From CAZICM01 sp964537685 (GTDB taxonomy: Bacteria; Myxococcota_A; Polyangia; Polyangiales; Polyangiaceae): a stretch of DNA of 64,000 nucleotides. The notes below the pieces were generated by a model. That model ran no database searches, was not told the DNA's origin, and worked only from the letters and a program-made list of their open reading frames with translations. The position numbers and the translations under genes are program-made. Of this stretch, positions 50,881-60,330 are shown piece by piece (positions within the stretch are counted from its first letter, which is position 1; the number at the start of each line of letters is the position of its first letter). The stretch is taken from NCBI GenBank assembly GCA_964537685.1, contig CAZICM010000017.1, positions 1 to 64,000 on the forward strand, read 5' to 3'.

Positions 50881-52830
50881 ATGGCCACGCAAGCCAAATC
50901 CACTCCTTTCCATACGCATTTCAAAAAACTCGCCTCTAAAATCCGCAGGCGCCTCGCTTTGGATACCATCCTCACCGGGGCCGCCGTTGGCATGGTCATC
51001 GGCGCCGCCGCCTGCGCCGCCGCTTGGAAATTGCGCCTCGGCGATGTCCGGCCCTTCACCGCCGCCGCAAGCCTGATCGGGGCCGGTACGGGTCTCTTGA
51101 TCGCCCGAAGAAAACGCCTTAAAGATAATGAAATCGCCCTCTATCTCGACGCTAAACTGCAAAGCGACGAAACCATCTCCACCGCCGTCGAACTCGAAAA
51201 CCTGAGCCCGGCGCATAACAACGAAAAATCCAGCGACGATAGCCGCGATTCCGCCCGCGCCGTTATCATCGCTCAGGCCACAACCACGCTCCAAAACGTC
51301 GAAAATGAACCCGAAGGCACTCGCCTAAAGAAAATTAGACCCCGTATTCTGCGCCTCGCCCATTCGGCCCTTCCCCTCGCCGCAGCCGCTATCGGTGTGC
51401 TGTCCTGGCTTCCCCTGCCCCCAGCCCCTCCCGCGCCCCCTCCCCCGCCGGGTACCGAGAAAATTCATGCCGCCGATATCAAAGGGCTTGAAAAAGCGAT
51501 TAAACTCGGTGAGCTCAATGCAAAAGACGAGGCCCAAAAACAAAGATTCAAAGAATTGGCCGAGGAAGCCAAACGTATTCGCGAAAAATTAAAAGACGGC
51601 GTCGAAAAGCGCGAGGCTCAAGCCGATATCGCAAAATTAAAAGATGCCATCGCCGCGGAGCGTATGCGGCTCGGCCAAGGTGAACAGCGAAAAGGCTTGG
51701 AAGCCGCATTGGGAAAGCTTTCTGAAAATGGGCAATTAAAAGATGCGGAAAAGGCTCTGGGCGATCGGGATTTAATCCAATTCGATGAGGCTATGGAACA
51801 ATTGGCCAATAAATTGGAGCAGGGCGATCGGGAAAAGGCCATAAAGACGCTGGAGGAAGCCGCGGAGGCCGCGAAAAAAGAAGGCGCGCCGGATGTGGCC
51901 AAGGCCCTCGAGGACCAAAAGAAACGGCTGCAGCAAAATGGGCAGCAAGGCCAGGCGCTCAAGGAAATGGCCAAGGGTTTGGGCGAGAATCTAAGCCAGG
52001 AAGGCAAAGAAGCCCTTAATGAGATGAACAATACGGGCAGCAGCAAGGCCGCCCAGAAACTCGCGAAAGAAGTCGAAAAGGCGATGAAGGGGCTAAGCGA
52101 GCAAGAGCGTAAGCAGCTCGCCGAAAACCTTAAAAAACAGGCCGAGAAGAATAGCAAGGGCGGCAAGGGCCAAGACCCGGATATGGAGCCGACCGAGCGG
52201 GAATTAAAGAAACTCGCCGAGCAATTGGCGACGCCCGAAGGGCAGCAGCAATTGCAGGAAGCCCTAAGACAAATGGCCCAGGAGCCTCCTCCCAGCGAGG
52301 ACGCCGAGCGTCAGCAGGCTTTGGAAGACGCCGAAAAGGGCATGGGCGAGGCCGAAAAGGAATTGGGGGGAGGCACCCCGATGCCCTTGCCAATGAGCGG
52401 TAATGGGCAGGGTCAACAAGGCCAGCCAAACCAGCAGGGAAATGGTCAGGGGCAAAAAGGCCAAACCGCAGGTAATGGCAAAGAAGGCAATTCAACAGGC
52501 AATGGCGGCAAAGATAGCGGGAAGGGCGAAAATGCCCAAAACGCAACGCCCGGGCATAGCGAGGGCGGCGGGCCTGGTAAACACGATGGAATGACTGGTG
52601 TTGTCGATGGGCCAGGAATTAAATCAAAAGCCAATGCCAAAATTAATAAAGGCCAATTGATGCCGGGAACCGTGATGGGCAGGACAACGGGGCGCGCCGG
52701 CGAGACCGCGAATACCCAAGGCCAGGGAGCGCTGGGCGTGGTTGGCCCGGATGAAGTGGGCGGTATCGAGCGAAGCGATGTGCCCGAGGAATACCGGGAA
52801 CAAGTTGGCCGGTATTTTCAGCCGAAATAA
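50881..52830 (+). CDS. Membrane protein with long coiled coil (DUF4175-like)
   Basis: 649 residues. Two or three N-terminal membrane helices (LTGAAVGMVIGAAACAAAW, AAASLIGAGTGLLI, and LPLAAAAIGVLSWLPLPP). Then a long, highly charged Lys/Glu/Ala helical coiled coil (about 195-500, for example AEEAKRIREKLKDG, EALNEMNNTGS), a Gly/Gln/Asn-rich low-complexity part (about 500-570) and the C-terminal DVPEEYREQVGRYFQPK, which recurs in DUF4175-type and BatE-like proteins of MoxR loci. Likely a membrane scaffold for the MoxR ATPase downstream. First gene of a tightly packed operon of six genes. Confidence 0.7.
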   Translation: MATQAKSTPFHTHFKKLASKIRRRLALDTILTGAAVGMVIGAAACAAAWKLRLGDVRPFTAAASLIGAGTGLLIARRKRLKDNEIALYLDAKLQSDETISTAVELENLSPAHNNEKSSDDSRDSARAVIIAQATTTLQNVENEPEGTRLKKIRPRILRLAHSALPLAAAAIGVLSWLPLPPAPPAPPPPPGTEKIHAADIKGLEKAIKLGELNAKDEAQKQRFKELAEEAKRIREKLKDGVEKREAQADIAKLKDAIAAERMRLGQGEQRKGLEAALGKLSENGQLKDAEKALGDRDLIQFDEAMEQLANKLEQGDREKAIKTLEEAAEAAKKEGAPDVAKALEDQKKRLQQNGQQGQALKEMAKGLGENLSQEGKEALNEMNNTGSSKAAQKLAKEVEKAMKGLSEQERKQLAENLKKQAEKNSKGGKGQDPDMEPTERELKKLAEQLATPEGQQQLQEALRQMAQEPPPSEDAERQQALEDAEKGMGEAEKELGGGTPMPLPMSGNGQGQQGQPNQQGNGQGQKGQTAGNGKEGNSTGNGGKDSGKGENAQNATPGHSEGGGPGKHDGMTGVVDGPGIKSKANAKINKGQLMPGTVMGRTTGRAGETANTQGQGALGVVGPDEVGGIERSDVPEEYREQVGRYFQPK

Positions 52831-52878
52831 CGAAAACAATAGCCTGCGGCGAATAAAACCAATAACACCGGATAGAGC

Positions 52879-53913
52879 ATGAGCGCGTTTGAAAATAGTC
52901 AATCGTTTGAGGACAAACTAAAACTCGCCCGCGAGGTCAGTCAGAGGCTTCGCGATGCCATTGGCCATGTGATCGTCGGTCAAAATGAAATCGTCGATCA
53001 AACGCTTTGGGGCATTATCGCCGGCGGGCATGTGCTTTTGGAAGGCGCGCCGGGCCTGGGAAAAACCCTGCTGGTTCGAACCATCGCCAATTGCCTCGAT
53101 TTGCAATTCTCACGTATTCAATTTACACCCGATCTAATGCCGAGCGATGTCACGGGCACGAATATTTTAGTGACCGCCGCGGATGGATCGAGGCATTTCA
53201 CCTTGCATAAAGGGCCGATTTTCGGACAGGTCATTCTCGCGGATGAAATCAATCGCGCCACACCAAAAACGCAAAGTGCCTTGCTGGAAGCCATGCAGGA
53301 ACACGCCTGCACCATTGCAGGAAAGCGCCACGCTATGGAACAGCCATTTTTCGTGCTCGCTACCGAGAATCCGATCGAAATGGAAGGCACTTATCCTTTG
53401 CCCGAGGCCCAGCTCGATCGTTTCTTATTGAAAGTATTGGTGCCCAATCCAACAGAAGATGAGCTTACCGAAATTTTGGTGCGCACCACCGGGCACGATC
53501 GGGGCAACCCTCCCCGCGTGCTTTCTCGCGACGAGATCTTGGCGCTGCGATCTTTGTGCCGCGATATTCAAATCTCAGAACCGGTGATGCGCTATTGCGC
53601 AAGGCTGATCAAGGCGAGCGATCCTGAATCCAAAACCGCAAGCGATATGGTGAAACGCGCGCTGCGCTATGGAGCAGGCGTGCGCGGTGCTCAATCGCTG
53701 GCGCTCGCCGCAAAGGCTATCGCGCTGCTCGACGGCCGCGCTCATGTGGCGTTCGGCGATATCCAAAAAGTCGCCCGCCCTGTATTGCGCCACCGCATGA
53801 TCCGATCGTTTGAAGGCGAAGCCGACGGAATCACGACAGATCAAGTCATTGCCAATCTCTGTGAAAGCGTCCCCATGCGTCCCGACACCGTTGAAAAGGC
53901 CATGACGCGATGA
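52879..53913 (+). CDS. MoxR-family AAA ATPase
   Basis: 344 residues. AAA+ ATPase of the MoxR type, thought to act as a chaperone for membrane or secreted partners. Walker A GAPGLGKT (about 56-63), DLMPSDVTGTNIL, Walker B ILADEINRATPKTQSALLEAMQE (about 118-140), sensor ATENPIEMEGTYPLPEAQLDRF. The C-terminal helical lid includes RCAQSL-type GVRGAQSLALAAKAIALLDGR. The usual partner genes with DUF58 and VWA domains are absent; instead a coiled-coil membrane protein lies upstream and a large membrane protein overlaps downstream by ATGA. Translation coupled to that gene. Confidence 0.93.
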   Translation: MSAFENSQSFEDKLKLAREVSQRLRDAIGHVIVGQNEIVDQTLWGIIAGGHVLLEGAPGLGKTLLVRTIANCLDLQFSRIQFTPDLMPSDVTGTNILVTAADGSRHFTLHKGPIFGQVILADEINRATPKTQSALLEAMQEHACTIAGKRHAMEQPFFVLATENPIEMEGTYPLPEAQLDRFLLKVLVPNPTEDELTEILVRTTGHDRGNPPRVLSRDEILALRSLCRDIQISEPVMRYCARLIKASDPESKTASDMVKRALRYGAGVRGAQSLALAAKAIALLDGRAHVAFGDIQKVARPVLRHRMIRSFEGEADGITTDQVIANLCESVPMRPDTVEKAMTR

Positions 53914-56033
53914 AGCGCTTTTTTGCCGGTCTGAGCGCGCCGGCGGCGATGTGCGCGCTTGCGATGTATTCGGCGCCCCTGGAAGCGCGCGAGCCCCCGC
54001 CCGTTCCGCCGCCCAGCGCAAGCCCTCAAGCCGGCGGGCCGCCCGAAGTCACCGTCGAAATGACTCCGCTCGTCAGCACCGGCGGCCTCGCGCCCGCGGT
54101 TCCCTGGGGCTGGACGCAGGTTTTGGTGCGCATTCAAAACAACGGTTCAAAGCCTTTAAAAGGCTATGCGCGCGGCGAGACGAACCAATATTCAATACGC
54201 GGCCTCTTCACGTCCAAAGCGCCTTACAGCGTAGCCCCGGGCGCCACAGCCATCGTGCGCCTGCCCGCGCAAATCGCGCCCTATACCGACTTACAAATCG
54301 AGGTGGACGACGACGCACTGGGTAAAATTGGCTCGCAGCGTTTTTCATCGAGCGCCCAAATTCCAGTCGTTCTGCTCGATATCAGCGAGTCCTCGCGCCT
54401 CCGCTCGGCCGTCAACGAAGTCTATATTTCCCCTGGATTTATGCCGCCGGGCACCTCGCCGCCGACGAGCGGAATGATCATGATGGTCAGCTCGCCCCGC
54501 TACGATCCCACCACGGGCGATCCTGTGCTGCCCGAACGCGCAGCGCTCTACAACAACGCCGACGCCGTGCTCATCCGCAGCGAAGCGCTCGCCCGCCTTC
54601 AAGGCTTGGAGCTCGAGGCCCTCTCAGGATTCGTCATGGGAGGCGGCACGCTCGCCGTCGTGCTCACAAGGCCCGAGGATTTCCGCAATCCAACCATCGT
54701 GGCCATGGTCGGCGGAGAAGTCACCAAAACATCCGTTCATTCCGAGACATTAAAAGCCATCTCGCTGCCCTTGCCCTATGGCGCGACGACCCCCAAAGCG
54801 ATCCCCAACACAGCGAATCCCGGCGACGATCTTTCTGTTGTGCTCAGCGGTTATTCAGGCGGCAATTTAAGGGGTTCCACCTTTGGAGCGTCCGCTTCGT
54901 ACGGCATGGGCGAAGTGCACCTGCTCGCGTTCGATCCCACCAAAAAACCAGCCGTCGACGATGACTGGGCCAAAGCCCGCATCGTAGAAATGGCCCGCCA
55001 AGCCTACGATCGGCGCTCAACCATCATCCACCGCCCAGGCGGACTTGGCCCGGGCCACGACCTCGACCGCATCCGCCAAGAGCTCGATCCCAACGAAGGC
55101 TCGCGCTGGTCCATCGCCATCGCGGCGCTGCTTTTGTGCATCTACGCCGTCGTCGCTGGGCCTCTCAATTTTTCGGCCGCCGCCAAGAAAGGCAAACCTC
55201 TCCGGGCCCTGCGATGGCTGCCCGCCATGGCCGCCATCGTCTTTGGAATCATCGTCGTCATCGGCGTCACCGCAAAAGGCATACGCGGACGCGCGCGCCA
55301 TCTCACCCTGGTCGAAGCGGGCGCGGGCATGAGCCGCGGCGTAGCGAGGCGATGGCGCGGATTTTACGCCTCGCGCGCCGATGAAATCACCGTGCGCACC
55401 AGCGATGCGAGCAGCCTCCTCAGCACCGCCGTACGTCCCGACACAGGCGAAGGCCGCGATCAGCTTATGGTCGATCGCGACGGCGCCCGGCTCACCAATG
55501 TCACCGCATTACCATGGCAAACCATCGTCGTGCGCGAGGATGGCTTTGCATCCCTTGGAGACGGCATTTCGATCGTAAAGGAAGGCAGCACAGACATTGC
55601 CGTCATCAACCGCAGCGGCCGGCGGATGCGGGGCACCATTTTATGGATGCCCGGCGCTCAAGCCCGCTATTTGGGCAACATCGGCGACGGCGCAAAAGTC
55701 CTTGGAAGCAGCGGTTCCGATATCGCCGCGAGCACCGAAGGACGCACATGGTATTCCCAAGTCGTCTCCACCACCCGCGCGGGCGGCATCGATATTCACC
55801 GCCTCGAAGCCATTCATTTGGTGCCGGTGCTGAGCACCGACGCGCCCGGCTTAGCCGAAGCCTGGGAAGCCATCGAACGGGGCGCGGACACCACAAGCGA
55901 CTGGTTCCCGGGCGATCTTCCCGTGGTGCTCGCGCAATTGGATGGAGGCGAAGGCAAAACATCCGACGCCGGCCTTCGCCTCGAGAGCGATCGGCTCCTT
56001 GTGCGCATCGTCGGCTATGGAGGCAAACCGTGA
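53910..56033 (+). CDS. Exported membrane protein of the MoxR/ABC operon
   Basis: 707 residues. Signal peptide ending near PLEAREPP, Pro-rich linker, then a large beta-rich extracytoplasmic part (about 45-380; LVRIQNNGSKPLKGYARGET and IPVVLLDISESSRLRSAV). Two membrane helices (WSIAIAALLLCIYAVVAGPL and WLPAMAAIVFGIIVVIGV, about 395-450) are followed by another beta-rich part (RRWRGFYASRADEITVR). Resembles hypothetical membrane proteins in MoxR operons of Myxococcota, loosely like BatD-type partners, but I cannot name the family. Overlaps moxR (ATGA) and the ABC ATPase (GTGA), so all three are coupled. Role as ABC-linked substrate receptor or scaffold is inferred. Confidence 0.72.
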   Translation: MKRFFAGLSAPAAMCALAMYSAPLEAREPPPVPPPSASPQAGGPPEVTVEMTPLVSTGGLAPAVPWGWTQVLVRIQNNGSKPLKGYARGETNQYSIRGLFTSKAPYSVAPGATAIVRLPAQIAPYTDLQIEVDDDALGKIGSQRFSSSAQIPVVLLDISESSRLRSAVNEVYISPGFMPPGTSPPTSGMIMMVSSPRYDPTTGDPVLPERAALYNNADAVLIRSEALARLQGLELEALSGFVMGGGTLAVVLTRPEDFRNPTIVAMVGGEVTKTSVHSETLKAISLPLPYGATTPKAIPNTANPGDDLSVVLSGYSGGNLRGSTFGASASYGMGEVHLLAFDPTKKPAVDDDWAKARIVEMARQAYDRRSTIIHRPGGLGPGHDLDRIRQELDPNEGSRWSIAIAALLLCIYAVVAGPLNFSAAAKKGKPLRALRWLPAMAAIVFGIIVVIGVTAKGIRGRARHLTLVEAGAGMSRGVARRWRGFYASRADEITVRTSDASSLLSTAVRPDTGEGRDQLMVDRDGARLTNVTALPWQTIVVREDGFASLGDGISIVKEGSTDIAVINRSGRRMRGTILWMPGAQARYLGNIGDGAKVLGSSGSDIAASTEGRTWYSQVVSTTRAGGIDIHRLEAIHLVPVLSTDAPGLAEAWEAIERGADTTSDWFPGDLPVVLAQLDGGEGKTSDAGLRLESDRLLVRIVGYGGKP

Positions 56034-57373
56034 GCGTTACAGCTTCAGAAAGCCCCAAAGACAACAATTCCAACGAATTGCCCCCCGATGCTCAAAATGC
56101 GCCGGACGAAATACCGACCATGCGCATCCGGCATTTGTGGCACCGCTTTGGCAATATCGACGTATTGAAAGACGTCACCTTTGACGTTTGGCCCGGCGAG
56201 ATTTTTGGATTTATTGGTCCGAACGGCGCTGGCAAAACAACAACGATCCGCATCATGGCCACGCTGCTCGAACCCATGGCCGGACGGGTCGAAATTGATG
56301 GAATTGATGTCACCATCGATCCTGCCTCCGTGCGCAAGCGCATTGGCTATATGCCCGATCACGCGGGCGTCTACGATCGCATTACCGTACGCGAATATTT
56401 AGAGTTTTTCGCCGATGCCTACCGCGTGCCCTCGGCCGATGTAGTCGACGCCGTTTTAGAACTGACAGACCTGGGCAAAATACAAGATCGCGTCGTGGCC
56501 ACCATGTCCAAGGGCATGAAGCAGCGCCTTCAAATTGGACGTGTATTGCTTCATGATCCGAAAGTATTGATCATGGACGAACCCGCGAGCGATTTAGATC
56601 CCCGGGCGCGCATTGAAATCCGCGATCTATTGCTGGAGCTCCGCAGCCTTGGAAAAACCATTTTCCTCTCCTCGCACATTCTCACCGAGCTCTCGGATGT
56701 CTGCACATCCATTGGCATTTTAGAAAAAGGCCGCCTGGTGGTCGCCGGACCTATCGGCGAAATCGCCGCGCGCCTCGAAGCCATGCGCGCGGGCCAGCAA
56801 GTGCAGCCCGCCCATCCCCAAGCGCCTTATGTCCAGCATGGAGCCCATTCCCAGCGGGCTCAGCGCTACGCTCAAGTGGCCCATCACCGGCCCTACGGCC
56901 CAGCCGTATATGCGCCCCATCTCCAGACCCAGCAGCCTCCCCAAGGCGCGGGCCAATACGCTGCAATGCCACAGCAATACGGTCAATATGCACAGCCTCC
57001 GCCCGGCATGGCCGCCGCACCGCAGCCCAATCCAAGCGCATCCTATCCTAATCCTTCGCAATCCGGAGCGGCTCCGGCCCCCGCACAGCCTCAAGCCCAA
57101 GCCATCCCGCCGGTACAAGGGCGCCGCCGCGTCAAAGTGCGCGTGCTCGGCAATCCCGAAATGGCCGCACCGCTCCTGCGCGGAGGCCCTGGCATTCTCG
57201 AAGCCCAAGTCATCGCGGGCGTCATCCATGTGGGCTTTGTGGGCAACGACGTAAAAATCGCCGAAATCGTCCAGCATTTGGTGCGCAACGGCATAGGCGT
57301 CGTCGGCGTCGAACAAGAAAGAAACGAGCTCGAGAGAATCTTTCTCGAAGTCACCAAGGGAGAGATGCAGTGA
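56030..57373 (+). CDS. ABC transporter ATPase with low-complexity insertion
   Basis: 447 residues. ATPase of an ABC exporter or GldA-like system. Walker A GPNGAGKTTT (from 63), a degenerate signature MSKGMKQRLQ (about 158), Walker B VLIMDEPASDLDPRAR, and the H-loop SSHILTELS. After the NBD (about residue 245) comes a Tyr/Pro/Gln/Ala-rich linker of about 100 residues (VQPAHPQAPY, QQYGQYAQPPPGM), then a C-terminal domain RRRVKVRVLGNP ending in VTKGEMQ, as in GldA-type ATPases. The start is GTG at 56030 with GGAGG eight bases upstream; an upstream open frame from 55514 is not coding. Coupled to both neighbours (GTGA overlaps). Confidence 0.9.
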   Translation: MSVTASESPKDNNSNELPPDAQNAPDEIPTMRIRHLWHRFGNIDVLKDVTFDVWPGEIFGFIGPNGAGKTTTIRIMATLLEPMAGRVEIDGIDVTIDPASVRKRIGYMPDHAGVYDRITVREYLEFFADAYRVPSADVVDAVLELTDLGKIQDRVVATMSKGMKQRLQIGRVLLHDPKVLIMDEPASDLDPRARIEIRDLLLELRSLGKTIFLSSHILTELSDVCTSIGILEKGRLVVAGPIGEIAARLEAMRAGQQVQPAHPQAPYVQHGAHSQRAQRYAQVAHHRPYGPAVYAPHLQTQQPPQGAGQYAAMPQQYGQYAQPPPGMAAAPQPNPSASYPNPSQSGAAPAPAQPQAQAIPPVQGRRRVKVRVLGNPEMAAPLLRGGPGILEAQVIAGVIHVGFVGNDVKIAEIVQHLVRNGIGVVGVEQERNELERIFLEVTKGEMQ

Positions 57374-59157
57374 GCGTACAAACAGGCTCCGCCATACCCG
57401 CCGGCCCCGCGTCCAAGCGCCTCGTCGACCGAGCCAAATACCGCGTCAACCGCTGGAACGCCGACCCCAATCCCATTTGGATCCGCGAACTCCGCCAAGC
57501 CGCCCGCCTTCAGCGCACACCCATTATCTTAATGGTGGCCACCATTTTGATGACATTGCTCATCGCGGCCATCGGCGGCATCGTCTCCACGACCTCCAGC
57601 CCTGCCACAACGGGCGTTGTTATCTTTCAGGTTTTCTTTTCGATCGCATATTTCGTCGTAACGGTCGTAGGTCCGGCGGTAGCGGCCAACAGCATCGCTT
57701 CCGAACGCGAAGGCCGCACATGGGAAGCGGTTATTTTAACCGGAATGCCGCCCAGCGAAATCGCTCAAGGCAAGTTTCTAGCCGCGTACACGGCCATTGG
57801 CATGTATATCGTCATGCTGGCTCCCGTCGGCGCCCTCTCCTTTTTATTCGGCGGCGTCACCGCAACAGAAGTCGTCGTCGCATTCATATTTTTATTTTTA
57901 ATCGCATTGCTCAGCGTTGCGTTTGGATTGGCCATCAGCTCCAAAATGGCCAGCCTCCGCGTCGCCATCGTTGTCACGCTGCTCGTCGCCTTTCCATTGA
58001 CGATCACCATTTATTTCACCCTGGGCGTGGCACTTTCCTTCGGCGCCCACGAATTATGGCCGGGCGTCGCCGAAGGCCCTCCCGTATGGCTTCCCACCGC
58101 CTATGCCCGCGCCCCCTTCGATCTTCAATACCTCGTATTTTTAATTTTAATGCCCATCGTCACGGTCACGCTGCCCGCTTGGTTTCTCTACGAAGTCACC
58201 ATTGCGAATTTAACAAGCGTCACCGACGACCGCTCCACCGGCCTAAAGCGCTGGTTCATCGTCGCCCTGCCCATATTAACTGCCGTTGCCTGTGTCCCGC
58301 CCGCCGCTGCAAACGCATCCGACCGCGAAGAATTCGCAATTGCATCGATGGTCTGCCTCTTTATCTTTTTAAGCTTCTCGGTCTTTCTCTTCCAAGGCGA
58401 ACCGATAGGCCCCTCGCGCCGCGTCCGGGCGACATGGGAACAGATTCGCGCCGGTAAATTCAGGCGTTTTCTCGGCCCGGGCGTCGTTCCGGCAGGCACC
58501 CTGCTCCTCATTTCGGGCCCCATTGCATTGGCCGCCACAGCCCTTATTTCAATCATTACGGTCGAATTGGGCGGCGCCCCCAGCAAAGGCGATCAAATCC
58601 TCCAAATCATCACATTCGCAGGCTATGCGATTGCGTTTCACATCTTCACCGCGGGCGTCGGCGCCTGGCTTCGGGCCCGCGTCAACACCCCCATGGCCGC
58701 GCGAATTATTCTCTTCGCGGTTATCTTCGGCGTCACCGTCGGCCCCTGGATTATCGCCGCCATCGCCGGCCTTTTATCCCGCCCCAGCGGAGGCAGCGAC
58801 GCCTTAATGGTCGCCGCTCCTTCACCCATTTACGTCTTCGTTATGCTCGATTCCATAGGGCGCGGCTCGTCCCAGGGCGCCATGTTCGCAGGCACCGTAT
58901 GCGCCGCGATTTGGGGATTTTTAGGATTTATTTTCCTGGGCGCGGCCAGCCGGCGCTGCAAAGGCATTATTCGCCGCCATGAAGCGGCCCTCGCCCAAAC
59001 CGATCAAATTCTCGCTCAAGAAGACGAAGCCGCGGCCGCATTAAATACCCAGGCCCGGGCTCAACACGACGCGCCTGCCCCCGAAGAAAAGCCCGCAGCA
59101 GCCGAGAGCACCGCGGACACAGAGGATAGCGCTCTGGATGCCGGCAAAACCGCTTAA
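57370..59157 (+). CDS. ABC transporter permease, about 12 membrane helices
   Basis: 595 residues. Polytopic membrane protein with about 12 helices, for example TPIILMVATILMTLLIAAI, FFSIAYFVVTVVGPAVAAN, VVAFIFLFLIALLSVAFGL and FAVIFGVTVGPWIIAAIAG. A helix-flanking SEREGRTWEAVILTGMPPSEIAQGK stretch between helices 2 and 3 is the mark of ABC-2 permeases. The cytoplasmic tail is Ala/Glu-rich. It is the partner of the preceding ATPase, with GTGA overlap. Substrate unknown; gliding (GldF-like) and export roles are both possible. Its end overlaps the truC start by 20 bases. Confidence 0.88.
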   Translation: MSVQTGSAIPAGPASKRLVDRAKYRVNRWNADPNPIWIRELRQAARLQRTPIILMVATILMTLLIAAIGGIVSTTSSPATTGVVIFQVFFSIAYFVVTVVGPAVAANSIASEREGRTWEAVILTGMPPSEIAQGKFLAAYTAIGMYIVMLAPVGALSFLFGGVTATEVVVAFIFLFLIALLSVAFGLAISSKMASLRVAIVVTLLVAFPLTITIYFTLGVALSFGAHELWPGVAEGPPVWLPTAYARAPFDLQYLVFLILMPIVTVTLPAWFLYEVTIANLTSVTDDRSTGLKRWFIVALPILTAVACVPPAAANASDREEFAIASMVCLFIFLSFSVFLFQGEPIGPSRRVRATWEQIRAGKFRRFLGPGVVPAGTLLLISGPIALAATALISIITVELGGAPSKGDQILQIITFAGYAIAFHIFTAGVGAWLRARVNTPMAARIILFAVIFGVTVGPWIIAAIAGLLSRPSGGSDALMVAAPSPIYVFVMLDSIGRGSSQGAMFAGTVCAAIWGFLGFIFLGAASRRCKGIIRRHEAALAQTDQILAQEDEAAAALNTQARAQHDAPAPEEKPAAAESTADTEDSALDAGKTA

Positions 59158-59905
59158 TCGCCCTGAAATCCCTCCCCTGCCTATTCTCTACCAGGATGCG
59201 GAGATGGCCGCGATTCAAAAGCCAAGCGGATTGGTCGTCCATCGCTCCGAATTTGCATCCGATCGAATTAATTGCATATCCCTTCTTCGAAAACAGCTCG
59301 GCCAAAAAGTCTTTCCCATTCACCGCCTCGACCGGGGCGCAAGCGGCGTCTTGCTCTTTGGCCTCAATTCTCAAAGCGCATCGGCCCTGAATGGCCTATT
59401 CAGCGGACGCCGCATTGAAAAATGCTATTTAGCGCTCGTCCGCGGATATCTTCCCGATCAAGGCATTATCGATTACCCGCTCGCCGACGAGCCCGGCCAA
59501 AAACCGCTGGAAGCTCAAAGCGAATACCATTGCATTGCTCGCATGGAGCTGCCCTTTGAAGTCGGACGCTATTCAACAGCCCGCTATTCCATTGCGAAAA
59601 TTATTCCCGCAACAGGCCGGACACATCAAATTCGCAAGCACTTCGCCCATATCCGCCACCCCTTAATCGGCGACACCAATTACGGCGACGGAAAACACAA
59701 TCTATTTTTCCGCCGCCAATTCGATTTTAATCGCTTGGCATTGCATGCAATTTCACTATCTTTTCTCCACCCCGGAGACCAGCGCCCCATTCTATTAAAA
59801 TCCCCCCTCACACCCGACCTCCGCGCTCTCTTTCAATGCCTCCCGATCAATTCAAGCACCCCGGCGATCGGCGATTGGAATGAATTCATCACAAATTCAC
59901 TTTAA
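59138..59905 (+). CDS. truC: tRNA pseudouridine synthase C
   Basis: 255 residues. RluA/TruC-type pseudouridine synthase for tRNA position 65. Catalytic Asp65 lies in PIHRLDRGASGVLLF; RTHQIRKHFAHIRHPLIGDTNYGDGKHN (split over about 164-190) is the TruC signature. The N-terminus lacks an S4 domain, which fits TruC. The start ATG overlaps the permease gene by 20 bases, and the promoter is presumably that of the operon. The link with an ABC/MoxR operon appears to be positional only. Confidence 0.9.
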   Translation: MPAKPLNRPEIPPLPILYQDAEMAAIQKPSGLVVHRSEFASDRINCISLLRKQLGQKVFPIHRLDRGASGVLLFGLNSQSASALNGLFSGRRIEKCYLALVRGYLPDQGIIDYPLADEPGQKPLEAQSEYHCIARMELPFEVGRYSTARYSIAKIIPATGRTHQIRKHFAHIRHPLIGDTNYGDGKHNLFFRRQFDFNRLALHAISLSFLHPGDQRPILLKSPLTPDLRALFQCLPINSSTPAIGDWNEFITNSL

Positions 59906-60065
59906 TTGAGGCCGCGCATCCTACAGAGCGTTGAGCGAAGCTTCCAAAACCAATACACTTCGCACCACAAGGGGCAATCCATTTCCGTTTTCGATTTTAT
60001 CGGATAGGGCAGCCCCTTCTTTCATTTCTTAGCCGCTCTTGCGAATCCAGTGCTGGGGAAAAACA

Positions 60066-60302
60066 ATGACTACCTTAAAAAAGCCTTCTGGAACAGGCTT
60101 CCGCGCGGTCTCATCCAATATGCGCCAAGCGGAATCCAAGGCGGCTGAAAAGTGCGCCTTATGGTTTGAGTCCAGCGCTCATCGATTCAAAAACATCCAT
60201 GATGACGAGCAATTTGAAAGTAATGCACTCATTGAATTATCCATGACGGATATTGCACCGAATCCGGATGGACCAGCACCCCCAAAGCCCCAAAAACCAT
60301 AA
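60066..60302 (+). CDS. Small hypothetical protein
   Basis: 78 residues, unrecognised. The ATG at 60066 has GGGGA eight bases before it; an upstream in-frame start at 60039 is less likely. Composition: basic N-terminus (TTLKKPSGTGFRAV), a helical amphipathic middle with one Cys (ESKAAEKCALWFESS), an acidic segment and a Pro-rich end (PDGPAPPKPQKP). No signal peptide or membrane helix. It is preceded by about 160 bases without gene features and converges with the GNAT gene. Confidence 0.5.
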   Translation: MTTLKKPSGTGFRAVSSNMRQAESKAAEKCALWFESSAHRFKNIHDDEQFESNALIELSMTDIAPNPDGPAPPKPQKP

Positions 60303-60330
60303 AATCCGATTGTATTGATATTTATAACGA

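Noticed and set aside
55514..56029. Upstream extension of the ABC ATPase
   Set aside because: Out-of-frame reading of the preceding membrane protein; the GTG at 56030 has a GGAGG site and overlaps the stop correctly.
57477..58457. Rightward 326-codon Arg/His-rich frame in the permease gene
   Set aside because: Shifted reading of the permease; the membrane helices are in the other frame.
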